Shown: one piece after another, positions 1 to 13,851 of the stretch | Numbering within the stretch: the first letter of the stretch is position 1 | How the letters are laid out: each line of letters starts with the position of its first letter | From: Diphasiastrum complanatum | Lineage: Eukaryota; Streptophyta; Lycopodiopsida; Lycopodiales; Lycopodiaceae | Assembly: GCA_029204225.1 (NCBI GenBank) | Contig: CM055099.1 | Span: 41,904,597-41,968,596 of the forward strand | Length of the DNA stretch: 64,000 bases | Direction: 5' to 3' | Program-made: the position numbers and the translations under genes | Notes under the pieces: model-generated | Database searches by the model: none | The model's input: the letters and a program-made list of their open reading frames with translations, nothing else | Told to the model about the DNA's origin: nothing

Positions 1-2509
1 TCTTGCTTCCTCATGACTTCATAAGAGACTTATGAGACCGTAAAATCAGTTTTGACATTTTTGTGAAGGAATTGGACGAGCCTCACAAAATGGAATCTAT
101 GGGGCAAAACAATTTATGGTAAAATTCTATTATGTGCACCTTCCGCGTGCCAAAAATGTGCACGTAAGACAATTTACCTTTTTTTACTAACCTTTCGCCC
201 AAAAGCACGTGTAAAAAAAATATACAGCAAAAAAAAAAGGGGGGGGGGGGAATAGAAGTGAAACAAAATTTACGAAGCGGAGGGGACAAGGACGGCCTCC
301 TTGGGCAATTCCACCGTAGAAGGGCATAACTCATTTCATAACCAATTTTCGGCCTTAACTCATTTCACATCTAGGTGGAAGCCACTTCAAGTGGCTTCCC
401 CACATTTCAAAACGACTTGGAGTTCCCCCTAGAGGACATTGAAAAGTGCCATCCCGAGACAAGTCATTGGAAACTCTAATACCCCAACCATCTGGAGTGA
501 CCCTAGGGAGGGGACAATGGGCCTATCTCTCTCCTCCAGTAGATAACAAATATACCTAAATCTAATTGGACTTTAAGCATTAAATGGCCTTACCTCTACA
601 AGAATGAGAGTTGCAATTGGAATGGCTTGATCTTTTGAATTGGGGGATAAGTGCATATTTTGAACCTTAAATGTAAAACCACACCCTAAGATCTCAATAA
701 TGTAATATGCTCTTGATTGCTTGATATCTAGTGCCACCGCTCTCTAGATCCTCCATACTTTCCAGCTTCCTCATGACTTCATAAGAGACTTATGAGACTG
801 TAAAATCAATTTTGACATTTTTGTGAAGGAATTGGAATCTATGGGGCAAAAAAAATAATGGTAAAATTCTATTATGTGCACCTTCCGACTGCCAAAAATG
901 TGCACGTAAGACAATTTACCAACCTTTCGCCCAAACGCGTGTGTAAAGAAAATATACAGCAAAAAAGGGGGGGGGGATAGAAGTGAAACAGAATTTACGA
1001 AGCGGAGGGGACAAGGACGACCCCCTTGGGCAATTCTACCTAGAAGGGCATAACTAATTTCATAACCAATTTTTGTCCTTAACTCATTTCACATCTGAGG
1101 GGAAACCACTTCAAGTGGCTTCCCCACATTTGAAAACGACTTGGAATTGCCCCTAGGTGACATTGAAAAGTGCCATCCCGAGACAAGTCATTGGAAACTG
1201 AAATACCCCAACCATCTGGAGTAACCCTTGGGGGGGGGGATGGGCCTATCTCTCTCCTCCAGTAGAAAACAAATATACCTGAATCTAATTGGACTTTAAG
1301 CATTAAATGGCCTTACCTCTACAAGATAGGCCCATTCCCCCCCCGGGGGGGAATGGGCCTATCTCTCTCCTCCAGTAGAAAACAAATATACCTGAATCTA
1401 ATTGGACTTTAAGCATTAAATGGCCTTACCTCTACAAGAACGAGAGTTTCAATTGGAATGGCTTGATCTTTTGAATTGGGGGATAAGTGCATATTTTGAA
1501 CCTTAAATGTAAAACCACACCCTAAGATCTCAATAATATAATATGCTATTGATTGCTTGATATCTAGTGCCACCGCTCTCTAGATTTCTTGCTTCCTCAT
1601 GACTTCATAAGAGACTTATGAGACCATAAAATCAATTTGACATTTTTGTGAAGGAATTGGACAAGCCTCACAAAATGGAATCTATGAGGCAAAAACATTT
1701 ATAGTAAAATTCTATTATGTGCAACTTCCGAGTGTCAAAAATGTGCACGTAAGACAATTTACCTTTTTTTACTAACCTTTCGCCCAAAAGCACGTGTAAA
1801 AAAATATACAGCAGAAAACAGGGGGGGGGGGGGGGGAAATAGAAGTGAAATAGGATTTACGAAGTAGAGAAGACAAGGATGGCCCCCTTGGGCAATTCCA
1901 CCCTAGAAGGGCATAACTCATTTCATAACCAATTTTCGGCCTTAACTCATTTCACTCTGGGTGGAAGCCACTTCAACTGGCTTCCCCATATTTCAAAACG
2001 ACTTGGAGTTCCCCCTAGGTGACATTGAAAAGTGCCATCCCGAGACAAGTCATTGGAAACTGAAATACCCCAACCATCTGGAGTGACCCTAGGGACGGGA
2101 CAATGGGCCTATCTCTCTCCTCCAGTAGAAAACAAATATACCTGAATCTAATTGGACTTTAAGCATTAAATGGCCTTACCTCTACAAGAACGAGAGTTGC
2201 AATTGTAATGGCTTGATCTTTTGAATTGGGGGATAAGTGCATATTTTGAACCTTAGATATAAAGCCACACCCTAAGATCTCAATAATGTAATATGCTCTT
2301 GATTGCTTCATAACTAGTGCCACCGCTCTCTAGAACCTCCACACTTTCTTGCTTTCTCATGACTTCATAAGAGACTTATGAGACCGTAAAATCAGTTTTG
2401 ACATTTTTGTGAAGGAATTGGACGAGCCTCACAAAATGGAATCTATGGGGCAATACAATTTATGGTAAAATTCTATTAGGTGCACCTTCCGACTGCCAAA
2501 AATGTGCAC
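1..2509. repeat. Tandem array of a ~760 bp unit
   Basis: The same phrase (GCTTCCTCATGACTTC, last copy GCTTTCTC) recurs at about 5, 765, 1591 and 2351, so the spacings are 760, 826 and 760 bp. Each unit runs through the same order: a TGTGCAC palindrome-like segment, a poly-G run, a stretch resembling CTCATTTCACATCTGGGTGG, and a CTCTAGATC end. The second unit is longer because it contains an internal repeat with a palindrome. Short open frames inside have no recognisable domain. It could be a satellite or a tandemly amplified transposon fragment. Confidence 0.9.
1325..1363. repeat. Near-perfect palindrome with C8/G7 core
   Basis: GATAGGCCCATT followed by eight C is mirrored by seven G and AATGGGCCTATC. 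Just after it, about 85 bp of the preceding unit (from about 1243) is repeated. This reads as a fold-back or template-switch duplication inside the second tandem unit, or an assembly artefact at the homopolymer. Confidence 0.85.
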
Positions 2510-3308
<799 letters not shown>

Positions 3309-3425
3309 CGTAAGACAATTTACCTTTTTTTACTAACCTTTCGCCCAAAAGCGAGTGTAAATTACAACAAAAAAAAGGGGGTGGGTGGGGGGTTGGGGAT
3401 GGCCTTAACTCATTTCACATCTGGG
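3309..3425. repeat. Remainder of the interrupted ~760 bp unit
   Basis: The sequence from GTAAGACAATTTACC continues the unit broken at 2509 and ends in the stretch resembling CATTTCACATCTGGGTGG. The unit is truncated here. Confidence 0.75.
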
Positions 3426-3459
3426 TGGTCAAATCTGAGGCAACTGCCCACACTTGCCG

Positions 3460-3725
3460 CCCTAAGGCAATGGCTGAATTTTTTATATATTGGCTCAAGT
3501 TAGCCGTAATGGCAGAGTTTTGTTTTGAATCTTGATCATTGTTGGAGAGAAAAGAAAATTTGCAAGAGCTGTATGTAAGCAATCATAGCAGTTTCTTGTG
3601 TGATTGATCCCAATTGCAAGACTTATCTCTTGTGATGATGGATGGACTAAATAGGTGAACAAAGCTTTCTTTTTATTGCCAACACGGTAATAGCTCCTCT
3701 GGGTTGCTGGATTACATGCATGCAT
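3460..3725. repeat. Dispersed repeat, copy A
   Basis: This block, with the phrases GCTCAAGTTAGCC and GCAAGAGCTGTATGTAAGC, recurs in diverged form at about 7920-8110. In both places it follows a copy of the array unit, so it is probably part of a longer repeat family. Confidence 0.7.
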
Positions 3726-3726
3726 A

Positions 3727-5240
3727 GGGCCTGTCTAGGTGTAACAACATCACAAATGTGGGTAATGATGTGATCCTTCACTGACAAGTTAATGAAAGTC
3801 AAAGCTTTCCTCACCTTCTTATCAAACACTTTGATCTCCGTTTCATTTGGTGGTCTTCTCTCATCACCTGTGATGACATCCCACACGTCCTTCTCCATCA
3901 GTATGTTTTTCATTTTGAATTTCCACACTGCAGTTGGAAATCCCATCCAATTTGTTACTTTCACTCAAAATGGACTCTCCCATGTTTGTCATCGCAAAAA
4001 TGCTTGAAACTTCTACCTAGGCTAAAAGCAGTATGACGAGTCCAACTGTGATGTCAGAAGTTGAAAATAATGACCTACATTTTTCCCTTACCAGGCCACC
4101 CACCGCTTTTCCGCCAACTTGAAAGCCAAATCGGCATCGCCTTCTGAAATGCACTATGTCGCCAATTCCCAACTACGTGCCCAATGGAATGGTGAAATCA
4201 CTTTTGTCGAGCTCCGAACACTTTCTCCACTGCAATCACTCTGTTTTTCGATACCATACTTGTAGATACAGTCCGGGTGCCCTTCGTTTTAAGGTTATAG
4301 CCTTTCGTTTGGGTCAAAACGAATAAAGGGCCCAAAAATAGGGATTTTTTTAGTTTCTGAACTGTTTCTTCAGATTGAAGAAACTTCACCTTTCACTTGT
4401 GAAGGGACCCAACTCTCATTTCAGTATGAAAATTTTTAATGAAGTTGAAGTGCCTTCTGATCTTCAGGCCCCATCAATTGAGGTTCATGTGGATTTTAAG
4501 GTAATCCAATGGCTTATCCGGATCCAATGGTCCACATAGATTTAATCTCCATCGTCCATCCAGATGCCACGCAATCCAATGGTCTTGTACACTTTTGTGC
4601 ACAGATGGAAGCTCTTCCAAATGCTGGCTCACTTTGAAACACAATGTAGAAAACTAGTTTGGGTGCGCGGGCTCAGCCACACTGACTCTCTTTATTTCTT
4701 TCAGAAGCCATGGTGGATGAGCATTTTTGCACCCTCTGAAAATCTGATCTAGCACCTCCACTGATCCGCGGCCCTCTACAGCCTCCTGGCTACTGCTTTG
4801 GACTACTAGAATGCCCCCCTACACGTTTTTACAGCTTTAAAAACGCTCTCCCACAGCTCAAGATCCAAGCTTTTACATCTATAAACCCTAAACCAAGGTT
4901 TCTACACCATTCTTGGCACTTGGTAGCCTCTGTATAGCTCTTCAACAAGCAAGTCCTCTTGCTCTAAGGTCGCCCTACAGCAAGGAATCCAATGCTTCAG
5001 ACTGTTCGTCAAACAGTGTCCGTTCGCCGATTGCAAACACCGAGCAACTACTTTACGAAATTTTTAGAATTTCGTTTCTCCAACTGATAGGCCTTGTCTG
5101 TGAATCCTCACACGGTTTCACACCTAGCAGACCTCTGTATGCTAGAAACCATGCACCAGTGCTTCACTTTCCGTCTCCAGCCCGCCATAGACCCCGAACT
5201 CTCAGAAGACTATTCTTCTCGGAACTTGGTATGTTTCCGT
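3727..5240 (-). mobile_element. Truncated Copia copy: gag start plus leader
   Basis: About 1.5 kb parallels 60820-62490 of the nearly complete Copia element further right, in the same orientation and order: the start of gag, then a long untranslated leader. No LTR, integrase or RT is present. The leader lacks the (CT)n array found in the other copy at 61855-61999, so that array was gained or expanded in only one lineage. Confidence 0.75.
3730..3996 (-). pseudogene. Copia gag N-terminus, frameshifted
   Basis: The minus strand encodes WKFKMKNILMEKDVWDVITG and then KALTFINLSVKDHI, the N-terminal UBN2/DUF4219-type part of Copia gag, which forms the particle shell. It closely matches the gag at 60807-61085. 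The likely start near 3996 (MTNMGESILSES) is in another frame from the WKFKMKN part, so the copy is frameshifted. It stops after about 95 residues at the truncation of the element. Confidence 0.8.
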
Positions 5241-5836
5241 TGACATTCGACTAGTGCCATGACCAATCAACCCTTTGCCATCTAGATTTGCTTAGGTTAT
5301 TTCAATCTTTAGTGGGAAGTTTAGCTTTAGGTTTATAGTATATAATTAGCTTTAGGTTGGTTTAGGTTATGTTATAATCCTTTCCTTCTAGAGATTCATG
5401 TTGTTTGGGTTTAGACTAAACCTATCTTTAGGCTTGAATTTAGCTCAACGTCTCTATTTAGATTTTTTGAAGAAGTCTAGTGGATAGATAGTGGGGCTAG
5501 TTCCCATATGTCTAGCTCTAGGAACTCTTTCACTAATCTCATGCCATATGTTCACATTTAATTGTTATCCTTTGAATTCTTGGTGAGACTTTTAACTATC
5601 ATCAAGATTTAGGTTCAGGTGTAAACTTAGGTCAACCTCTAATATCTTATTTGTTTTCATGCAGCATCTAACCCTCCATCCATCATGTCTAGTGACACAT
5701 CTAGGTCTCCCAGTCATGCATTTCGCCGATCTTCTCATTTTAGCTCCAAGACTAATAATAAGGCTGGTTTCACATGCAATTTGGGGGTAATAAAGGTCCA
5801 AATACTTCACCTTGACTCCATTTATTAGTTTCGCTT
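5241..5836. other. No gene recognised
   Basis: AT-rich sequence with scattered TTTAGGTT words but no tandem telomere repeat. A 116-codon minus-strand frame (5592-5942) has no recognisable domain. The segment ends in a 20 bp direct repeat (5817-5836) whose partner is at 7036-7055. Confidence 0.5.
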
Positions 5837-7035
5837 TAGTGAGGGTTTCTTTTGCCCTGTGCTTGCTTGAGTGGGGCTGTTGGAGGACGCAAGCTACGCA
5901 CAAAGTGGCTACATCCGAAAAGGCATAAAAAAGAGAGCTCACTTATCTGTTGAGAGCTATCAAGATCCTTCCAGACAACTAGAACGCTGTTAGCAAAGGA
6001 TCCTACTATAACACTCGAAAAGGCTATTGTCGAGATTCGAGAAGAAGTCGAAGCTTGAGAGCACCTTGATCACAAGGATGCTTCTAACCAAGCCCTCTAC
6101 AACAACAAGGAGAAGACAAAGAAGCAATTCAAGCCTAAGGGGAGAATCGAAAGCAGGATCGAGATCAGCAAACAGAAGGAGCCAACAAAGGCAAATGGAA
6201 GAACAAAGGAAGGTTGAAACAATAGAGTGGAGACAAGAAGACATGCGTGAGATGCAAACGCGAAGGACATACTGTCGATTCATGTTGGCTTAATCCGAAA
6301 ATTGAGTGTATCCACTGTCATAAGAAGGGTCATGCAGCCATGGACTGCCGCTAGAACCCAAGAAACAAACAAGCTCAAAGCAGACAGGAGAACAATAATA
6401 GTTCATCCTATGTCGAGGAGTCAGAGAGCTCGAAGATGGGCGAAGAAAGATCGAATCACGGAAATTCGACCGCCTGTAGACATGTGTGCATTATCAACAT
6501 TTGGCACACAAGAGGTAATTCTTGATTCAGGAGCTACTTCACACTTCGTTACATCAAGATGGATCATGTCTGATTTCCGAAGTGTAGTTCCATCAAGATT
6601 TATCGTTCTTGGAGATGGATCAAAGCATCAGGTGAATGGTATTGGTTCGCTATGGCTCAACACTAATGGCACAGACAGACGACTCGAAGATGTTCTGTTT
6701 GTGCCTACGCTGCAGCAAGACTTGCTATCAGTGGCAAGAATAGCTGATGCAGGGATGCGTGTAACATTCTCAGAAAAAGCATGCAACGTTGTTGATGCAA
6801 GCACCAGTACATTGATTACTCAAGGTAGAAAGAAAAAGGCAACCTGTATCACTTGAAGGTACACCTACCTGCAGATCAAGTGCATCAGACTCATGATGAT
6901 TCGCCAGATACTCAATGGCACAGGAGACTATGCCATATGAATTCAATGGCACTATATCAAGCAAGCCATCATGGTACAATCACAAGGGTTTCGGTTCGTT
7001 ACAGAGCCTGATATCATGATATTAGCAATTTGCAT
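5837..7035 (+). mobile_element. Internal Copia fragment between 20 bp direct repeats
   Basis: A piece of a plus-strand Copia element (end of gag to pre-integrase) lies exactly between two identical 20 bp sequences, at 5817-5836 and 7036-7055. There are no LTRs. The repeats are too long for a Copia target duplication, so the piece more likely arrived during DNA-break repair or by template switching. Confidence 0.7.
6230..7015 (+). pseudogene. Copia gag zinc knuckles, protease and pre-integrase region
   Basis: Two CCHC zinc knuckles follow one another (CVRCKREGHTVDSC, then CIHCHKKGHAAMDC, about 6241-6350), a less common double arrangement for nucleic-acid binding by Gag. A stop at 6352 and a frame change follow. 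The open frame at 6302-6856 then carries the retropepsin motif LDSGATSHFV with the catalytic Asp intact, and a C-terminal part with FVPTLQQDLLSV. Downstream, WHRRLCHMN at about 6915-6940 is the GAG-pre-integrase signature. Integrase and RT are missing, so this is a dead fragment. Confidence 0.85.
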
Positions 7036-7074
7036 TCCATTTATTAGTTTCGCTTCAAGATGCAAGAAAATATC

Positions 7075-7870
7075 CCAACACCATCTGGAGCGACCCTAGG
7101 GGAGAACAGTGGGCCTTTCTCGCTCCAAAACAAAAATACCTAAATCTCGCCTTACCTCTACAAGAAAGAGAGTTTCAATTGGAATGGCTTGACTTTTGAG
7201 TTGGCAGATAACCACATATTTTGAACCTTGAATGTTAAACCACACCCTAAAATCTCAATAATGTAATGCTCTTGATTGCTTGATATCTAGTGCCAACGCT
7301 CTCTAGTACTTTCTTGCTTCCTAATGAATTTATAAGATACTTTCTCCTGAGAACGGTCGGAAGACCATAAAATCAATTTTAACAACCGAGCCTCACAAAA
7401 TGGAATCTATGGGCAAAAAACTTTATGGTAAAATTCTATTATGTGCACCTCTGTGCCGAAAAGGTGCACGTAATGGATACCTATGGCAAATTCTACCCAA
7501 ATTAAGACAAATTAAAAGCATAAAATGTGTTTTTTTCAAAGGCAGATTCTGCATTTTTTTTTGCCTGTTATGTGCCCATCCATAGGACGTTCATACGACT
7601 GCCACATGGCATATTTGTAGTGAGTGGTCAATCAAAGTCAAACCTATATATTATGCCTCATAATGTACTTGTAAAAAAATTTCAGTTATCCATTACGCAA
7701 TGGAAGGAATCGGGCAAAACCCATTCTGTCCGGTTCGGCTTTCAGAATAAATTTTTACCAAGAAAAATGGACTGTGCCCGCCTCCTTCCATAATCCGCAT
7801 AATACAATTTACCTTTTTTCACTGACCTTTAGCCCAAAAGCGTGTGTAAAAAACGGGGGGAAATATTATA
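7075..7870. repeat. Diverged copy of the ~760 bp unit with an insertion
   Basis: 7075-7470 and 7799-7865 match the left-hand tandem unit (for example GAATGGCTTGA, GATATCTAGTGCCA, TGGTAAAATTCTATTATGTGC). Between them, about 7471-7798 is unrelated sequence inserted at almost the point where the 2510-3308 insertion lies in the other copy. The insert shows no coding domain. Confidence 0.75.
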
Positions 7871-7919
7871 AAAAAGTGGGGAGATAAAAGTGAAACAGAA
7901 TTTAGGAGGCGGAGGGGGC

Positions 7920-8110
7920 GGGCAATGGCGGAATTTTTAATATATTGACTCAAGTTAGGCGTAATGGCAGTTTTGTTTTGACTCTAAGAAAATTCGCAAG
8001 AGCTGTATGTAAGCAATCATAGCAGTTTCTTGTATGATTGATCCCAATAGCAAGATTTATTTCTAGTGATGTAGGGATTAAATAGGTGAACAAAACTTTC
8101 ATTTTATTGC
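7920..8110. repeat. Dispersed repeat, copy B
   Basis: Diverged copy of 3460-3725; shares GTATGTAAGCAATCATAGCA and the neighbouring words in the same order. Confidence 0.7.
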
Positions 8111-8159
8111 CAAAACGGTAACAGATATATGCATGCAAAGGTAGCTTCAGATATTCCAT

Positions 8160-9240
8160 CAAAAAAAGTGTTGTTTAGAATCGTTGGAAAAGCTTTCATC
8201 TTTTTTTGGGAATAAGAGCCAAATACTTGGATAGTTTTGAGACATCAGCTTGTCTGAAAGTTTTGATGAGTTTGCTCCTCAGTAAAAGCAAGCGAAATCA
8301 TCGTCTTGAAACATTCTTGTTCTACAAAAAGAGTGGAGAATAAATAACTCAGCAAATCGTGCAACTAAGCTCTTTAAGATCATAATCAAAGAGTCTTTAA
8401 GGACAACATAATTATATGAAATTGTTATGAGTTTTTTAAGCTCGTGCAATCATTCTTGGGCGGGTTTGAAAGTGGTGTTGATATTTTCGTACAATATCAA
8501 CAGATGGCAGATTTTCTGAAAGGGAATGGGTGTACAAAAGAAAGTACACAATTTCTTGAAGCAGGGCTGATATCAATGCAAGAGGTCAATTTTTACCACA
8601 CATTAAATATTTGGATTAGCATCGTCTGTTAATTACCATGCAAGGATCGTCTGTTCTAGTTTGACCTGGGTATTTTGCATACCTAACAAACAGGTAAAAC
8701 GCTCGTCTCATTGCTGCGAGAAAATCGTATCCAGAAGTCGTTCCTACCCAAATCAAACTGTAGTTGCACAATAGGAAGCTCAGACCCTTAGATGTTCATT
8801 GTCGCGATCATACCCGCGATCATGTAAGTTCAAAGATCATCATTGCTTTTAACCTAGCTTCACAAAGAATACACAGGACAAAATCGAATGTCAGACGGAT
8901 TAGAAGTTTAGAAATATACCAACCCAACGTTCCCTCTCAGATCAGAGAACCAAGAGGAAATAGCGAGGGCCGGCGAGCCAAAACCCGTGAAGGTCTAGGC
9001 TTTTTGTTATTGCTTCAAGGGAACGGGCCAAATGACAGAAATAGTCAATCGGCCAGTGTAAGAAGCGTTCAGAACAGTGCAATCTGAATGAATAACACAG
9101 GAAATCCTCTACCAATAAAAGTGCAAATGATCTTACAGAAGGATCCAGATTATCTCAGAGAAATCTTAAGTGTGCCATGTAAAACATGAGCGCAGGAGCA
9201 AGCATAAGAACACTAAGCTTACAGATAACATAGATTAAAC
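8160..9240. other. No gene recognised
   Basis: Only short frames, the longest 107 codons at 8764-9087 (plus), with basic composition and no known motif. No splice-consistent model was found. Confidence 0.4.
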
Positions 9241-9260
9241 ATTCCGATGCAGTAAGCAAC

Positions 9261-9420
9261 TGATCAAATCCATGGATCGGCAGAACAGGGAATTGCTAGC
9301 TAGAGCAGTCTGATGAAGCGAGCATCCCATCAAATCTATGGATCGGCAGAAAAAGGGGTTGATAGATAGAACATTCCCATGAAGCAAACAGCCCATCAAA
9401 TCTATGCGATGAGCAGAAGA
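9261..9420. repeat. Short tandem repeat, ~66 bp period, ~2.5 copies
   Basis: A phrase like ATCAAATCTATGGATCGGCA begins near 9263, 9329 and, less well preserved, 9394. Each copy is followed by similar sequence with GATGAAGC or CATGAAGC. Confidence 0.7.
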
Positions 9421-9510
9421 TGAAGGGTATTTGTATCCCTACTGCAGCCGCTGCTATTAGGTATGACGCCGCACACTCTTAACATAGAGCAATTGCTATG
9501 GAATCTATCC

Positions 9511-9822
9511 GTTGCTTTTAACCCTAAAATTTAAATCATGGATGTGGGTTGTCGCTAAGAAGATCCATACTTTCGAAATAACACCTCGTAGGGTCTTAGG
9601 TTCTCATGGTGCCTAGGTTGCCGGACTTAGCCCAATGGGGTATAAACTCGCTTATAACGAGAGGACACCACGCTCGGACGTGAGGGCGAAAAGCGAGGGG
9701 AACTTTTGACTTTTTTTTAAAGGAACCCAATGACAATAACCCTGGTGTAAGGTTTCTATCAGTTGCTTTTAACCCTAAAATTTAAATCCTGATGTGGTTG
9801 TCGCTAAGAAGAACCATATGCC
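9511..9822. repeat. Direct repeat of ~60 bp, 250 bp apart
   Basis: About 9511-9572 and 9761-9820 share GTTGCTTTTAACCCTAAAAT and then GTTGTCGCTAAGAAGA. The interval between them holds no gene. Confidence 0.75.
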
Positions 9823-9883
9823 TTATTTTTCGTGGTGGATTTGTTTTTTGTTTTTTGACCTGAGGGCTTTCCGTGCACGAAGG

Positions 9884-9909
9884 GCCCTTGCTCGAGGGCA
9901 AGGCCCTAA
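9884..9909. repeat. GC-rich hairpin
   Basis: GGGCCCTTGC, TCGA and GGGCAAGGCCC form a nearly perfect stem-loop in otherwise AT-rich DNA. Further GC-rich short palindromic words follow to about 9945. No promoter or terminator role can be assigned. Confidence 0.6.
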
Positions 9910-9949
9910 CCTACACGGAGGCCCCGAGGCCCTCGGGCCTTCCACGACA

Positions 9950-10790
9950 TAATGCTAGGTAAAAAGGTAAATAGAGAATGTGCTTTTTGGAGAGAGAATG
10001 TATATTTTAGAGAGAAAATGCACATTATCGAGAGACAATGGCATATTATGGAGGAGAGATAAATGTATATGCATATTTTGCTCCTAGAATCACCTCCAAA
10101 ATACTCACAAAACCTGAGCACTTGGCATTACGTGCACTGAAGACTATAGACTAGCAAAGAAATGTTTGGTTTTTGGCCATTACCAAACAAATTTGGCAAG
10201 CGATTATTGAGGCATGTGTAATCCTCACTATTTGGGAAATCGTGGGCCTTTGTTTTGTGAAAACTTTGTCCAAAATCACACTCTAATATGAGATTGGTAT
10301 ATATGATGTCTCCCTTTACTCAAACTATATATGTGGCATGTTGCTTAAAATCCCCAACTATGACAAATTTTTTGACATATGCAAACCTTTAACCCAAATT
10401 TCATGTTGGATAAGCTATTGGCTTTGGACCTTCATCATTGATTGGAACGTCATGGTAGCACTCTTGTTTTTGACTAAGGCTATGCTTGAATGGCGTGTAG
10501 ATTGTAGAAACTAGCAACATGGCATGGTTGGTAGTGGATTGAGTAACAACAAAGTAATGTAACACTACTTAGCTCATTGGTTTTCAAATTGCTTTGAGAT
10601 GTACTAATGATAATTGTCCCTAACTCAAGCATGCAATTTATAGAAAAGATTATGTATGAGGTAGAATTAAGAAACACTAGTGATGTTCTTTGTGATACCC
10701 ATTACTACTGTTGACAAGGAGCACAAAAGTTTTATCTAGCATCTTTAGTTGAGCTTATGAATTCATGCGTTTTGCTTATATGTTAAAAGC
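9950..10790. other. No gene recognised
   Basis: AT-rich sequence. The small minus-strand frames at 9906-10121 and 10480-10677 show no domain. Confidence 0.4.
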
Positions 10791-10799
10791 AGAAAGAGA

Positions 10800-11960
10800 A
10801 GAAGAGAGAGGGTCCAAATGTCTCTTCACAATCTGATCCCTTACTTCGAGCATAGCCTTTAGCAACCGATCTTGCCTTATATTTGGCAATATATCCATTT
10901 GTATGATATTTAATTTTATACACCTACTAATTCCCAATAGGTTTCTTACATGTAGGAAGATCCACAAGTTCCCAAGTGTTATGCTTTTTGAGTAATTCTG
11001 TCTCATCTTCCATTGCCTTTTGCCAAACTTTTCTCTCCCTCATTACTTTAAACGTAGCAGGTTTGTAGGAATTTTTTATTTTCGTCATTAGAGCATAGTT
11101 TACCTAGAACCTTTCTGGAGGTCTTTGCTCCCTCATGGATCTTCTGATCTCTTCTTTCTGGGTTGTCGATGGTACATCCTTTGCGCTCTTTTCTACTAAC
11201 TTCTCATACCATGTTCGCACTTTGCGTTGAGGCAATATGCTTCTTGGTTAGTACGTATTCCAAGGAGTATTTTTTTCCTTATTCTTTTTCTAGTAGATTG
11301 CTTATTGAATTGTGGATATTCATCATGATTCGGCATTGTCATTGGGGTATCATCCATCCTAATCTTCCAATTCGATGAACAATTCTGCTTAGCAGCCTTT
11401 ATTTGGCCGTCAAAATTTGATATCGATTGTAAGAAGATCTTCACTTTTCTTCTTGTTTGAGTCTCTACCATTGCTTTGAAAGCCAGCCTTAAATCTTCCA
11501 AAAGCTTCAAACTTCTTCCTAAGAAAGTATATCCAAGACATTCTAGTGTGATCATCAATGAATGTTATAAAATAAATGGATCCTCCATCAGACATAGTCT
11601 TCATGTGACCACATGAGTCAAAATGGATGAGATCTAGCTTGCTCTTTGCCCTTTGAGCACCTCTCTTCTTAAATTTATCCATGTGCTATGTACCAAAGAT
11701 ACATCATTCACATAATTGATGTTTATGGTCATCAAAATAGGACAAACCATGTACCATATTAATCTTTGTCAATAATTTCAAATTGTTGAAGTTGAGATGT
11801 CCCAAGCATCTATGGCATATACCAATAGGAGCGAATTGTGCAACTGTTAATCTAGAATCTTTCTTCGATAAGATATAAAGTCTGTATAAACCACCTTTAG
11901 CCTCTTTGCATCCATTAGCAATGATCTTGAAATTACGATCCATATCTTTTACCAAGCACT
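10800..11960 (-). pseudogene. Copia pol remnant (pre-integrase, integrase, RT start)
   Basis: Read on the minus strand from the right. 11704-11955 gives a GAG-pre-integrase piece with HRCLGHLNFNNL. 11410-11682 gives the integrase start with KLDLIHFDSCGHMKTM and FITFIDDHTRMSWIYFLRKK, which contains the first catalytic Asp region. 11196-11558 continues into degenerate sequence in another frame. 10776-11006 resembles the RT N-terminus (GNLWIFLHV, IRQDRLLKAML, a decayed form of the usual KYKARLVAKG region). Several frame changes and stops make it non-functional. No LTRs were found beside it. Confidence 0.75.
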
Positions 11961-12252
11961 TGTCCTTGACACATCTTAACTCAAATGCCCTTGATCTTTT
12001 TATATGTCAAAAAGTGAGGATGGAACCAATTCTAGTTCTTCAAGTTCTCATAGATAAAGTGATCGAGATTGAGAAGGAGCTTCAAGTCCTTCAAGACAAT
12101 GTGAGATTCAAGGAGAGATCTAGAATGGCACTTCATTGCATCAAGATGAATGTGTCCAATGAGATTCTTAGGGAGATAGGAGCATGTGTCTCTCCCAATG
12201 TGGGAGGGTTCGAGGCAAATAGTTAATAAGTGAGAGGGATTTGGCACCCTGC

Positions 12253-13107
<855 letters not shown>

Positions 13108-13127
13108 TTTGGCACCGTCGTGGGTGA

Positions 13128-13851
13128 GCTACGCCAATTTTTTAGTTTTAAACATGTATTTGATTGATAGATGGATGTTAGCTTGTATTTAGACATCTTG
13201 TTTTGGCATAATAGGGTTTAAATTGCATTTCAGGGTTACTTTGGGAGAGACCTTGCTTGATTTTCTAATTTGATTGTTGAGTAGGGAAAGCCAGATAGAT
13301 CACCATTCTCTAGATCCATTTGGATCTGACAGAGAAAATAATAAAAATCATTCATTTCTGCCATTTTGGTGAAAAAGAGGACAAAATTGTCATCAATCTT
13401 GATAACTTGATGTTTCTTTGCAACTAACCTTCATCGACTTGTAGACAATACCGCCTTCATATAGTGAAGCTACAGATTGAAGGACGAAGGTTACATCTTA
13501 GCCGATTTATTAAACAGAACAAAAACTACTAAAAACAATGCAAAGACCCTAAAAAACCAAAAAAAAATAGAAAATCAATCTTCGCATATTCTATTGTACC
13601 TAAATCTGACCCATATCTATCTACTGCCAGGTCGACGAAGGTTAAAACTATAAATATAAGGCTAAAGTGACTGTTCATCTAGTTGTTGGTAACCTTTGTA
13701 AAAACAAATCAATTCTTTGAGGAGAACCTTCGCCTGAACCATCGCCAGAGTCAGAGTTAGTCCAACATATTATTTTGGGTAATCAGTAAGTTGGGTGAAC
13801 GTTAATTCAAGGTTAGCTGTTATATTGATCTATTTTTGTCAAAAAAATCGC
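13128..13851. other. No gene recognised
   Basis: Probably the leader of the Gypsy element to its left, with gag and protease deleted. No long frame or domain is visible. Confidence 0.35.

Noticed and set aside
5285-5480. Telomere-like TTTAGGTT words
   Set aside because: They are scattered and not in tandem, and the plant telomere repeat is TTTAGGG. Ordinary AT-rich DNA explains them.
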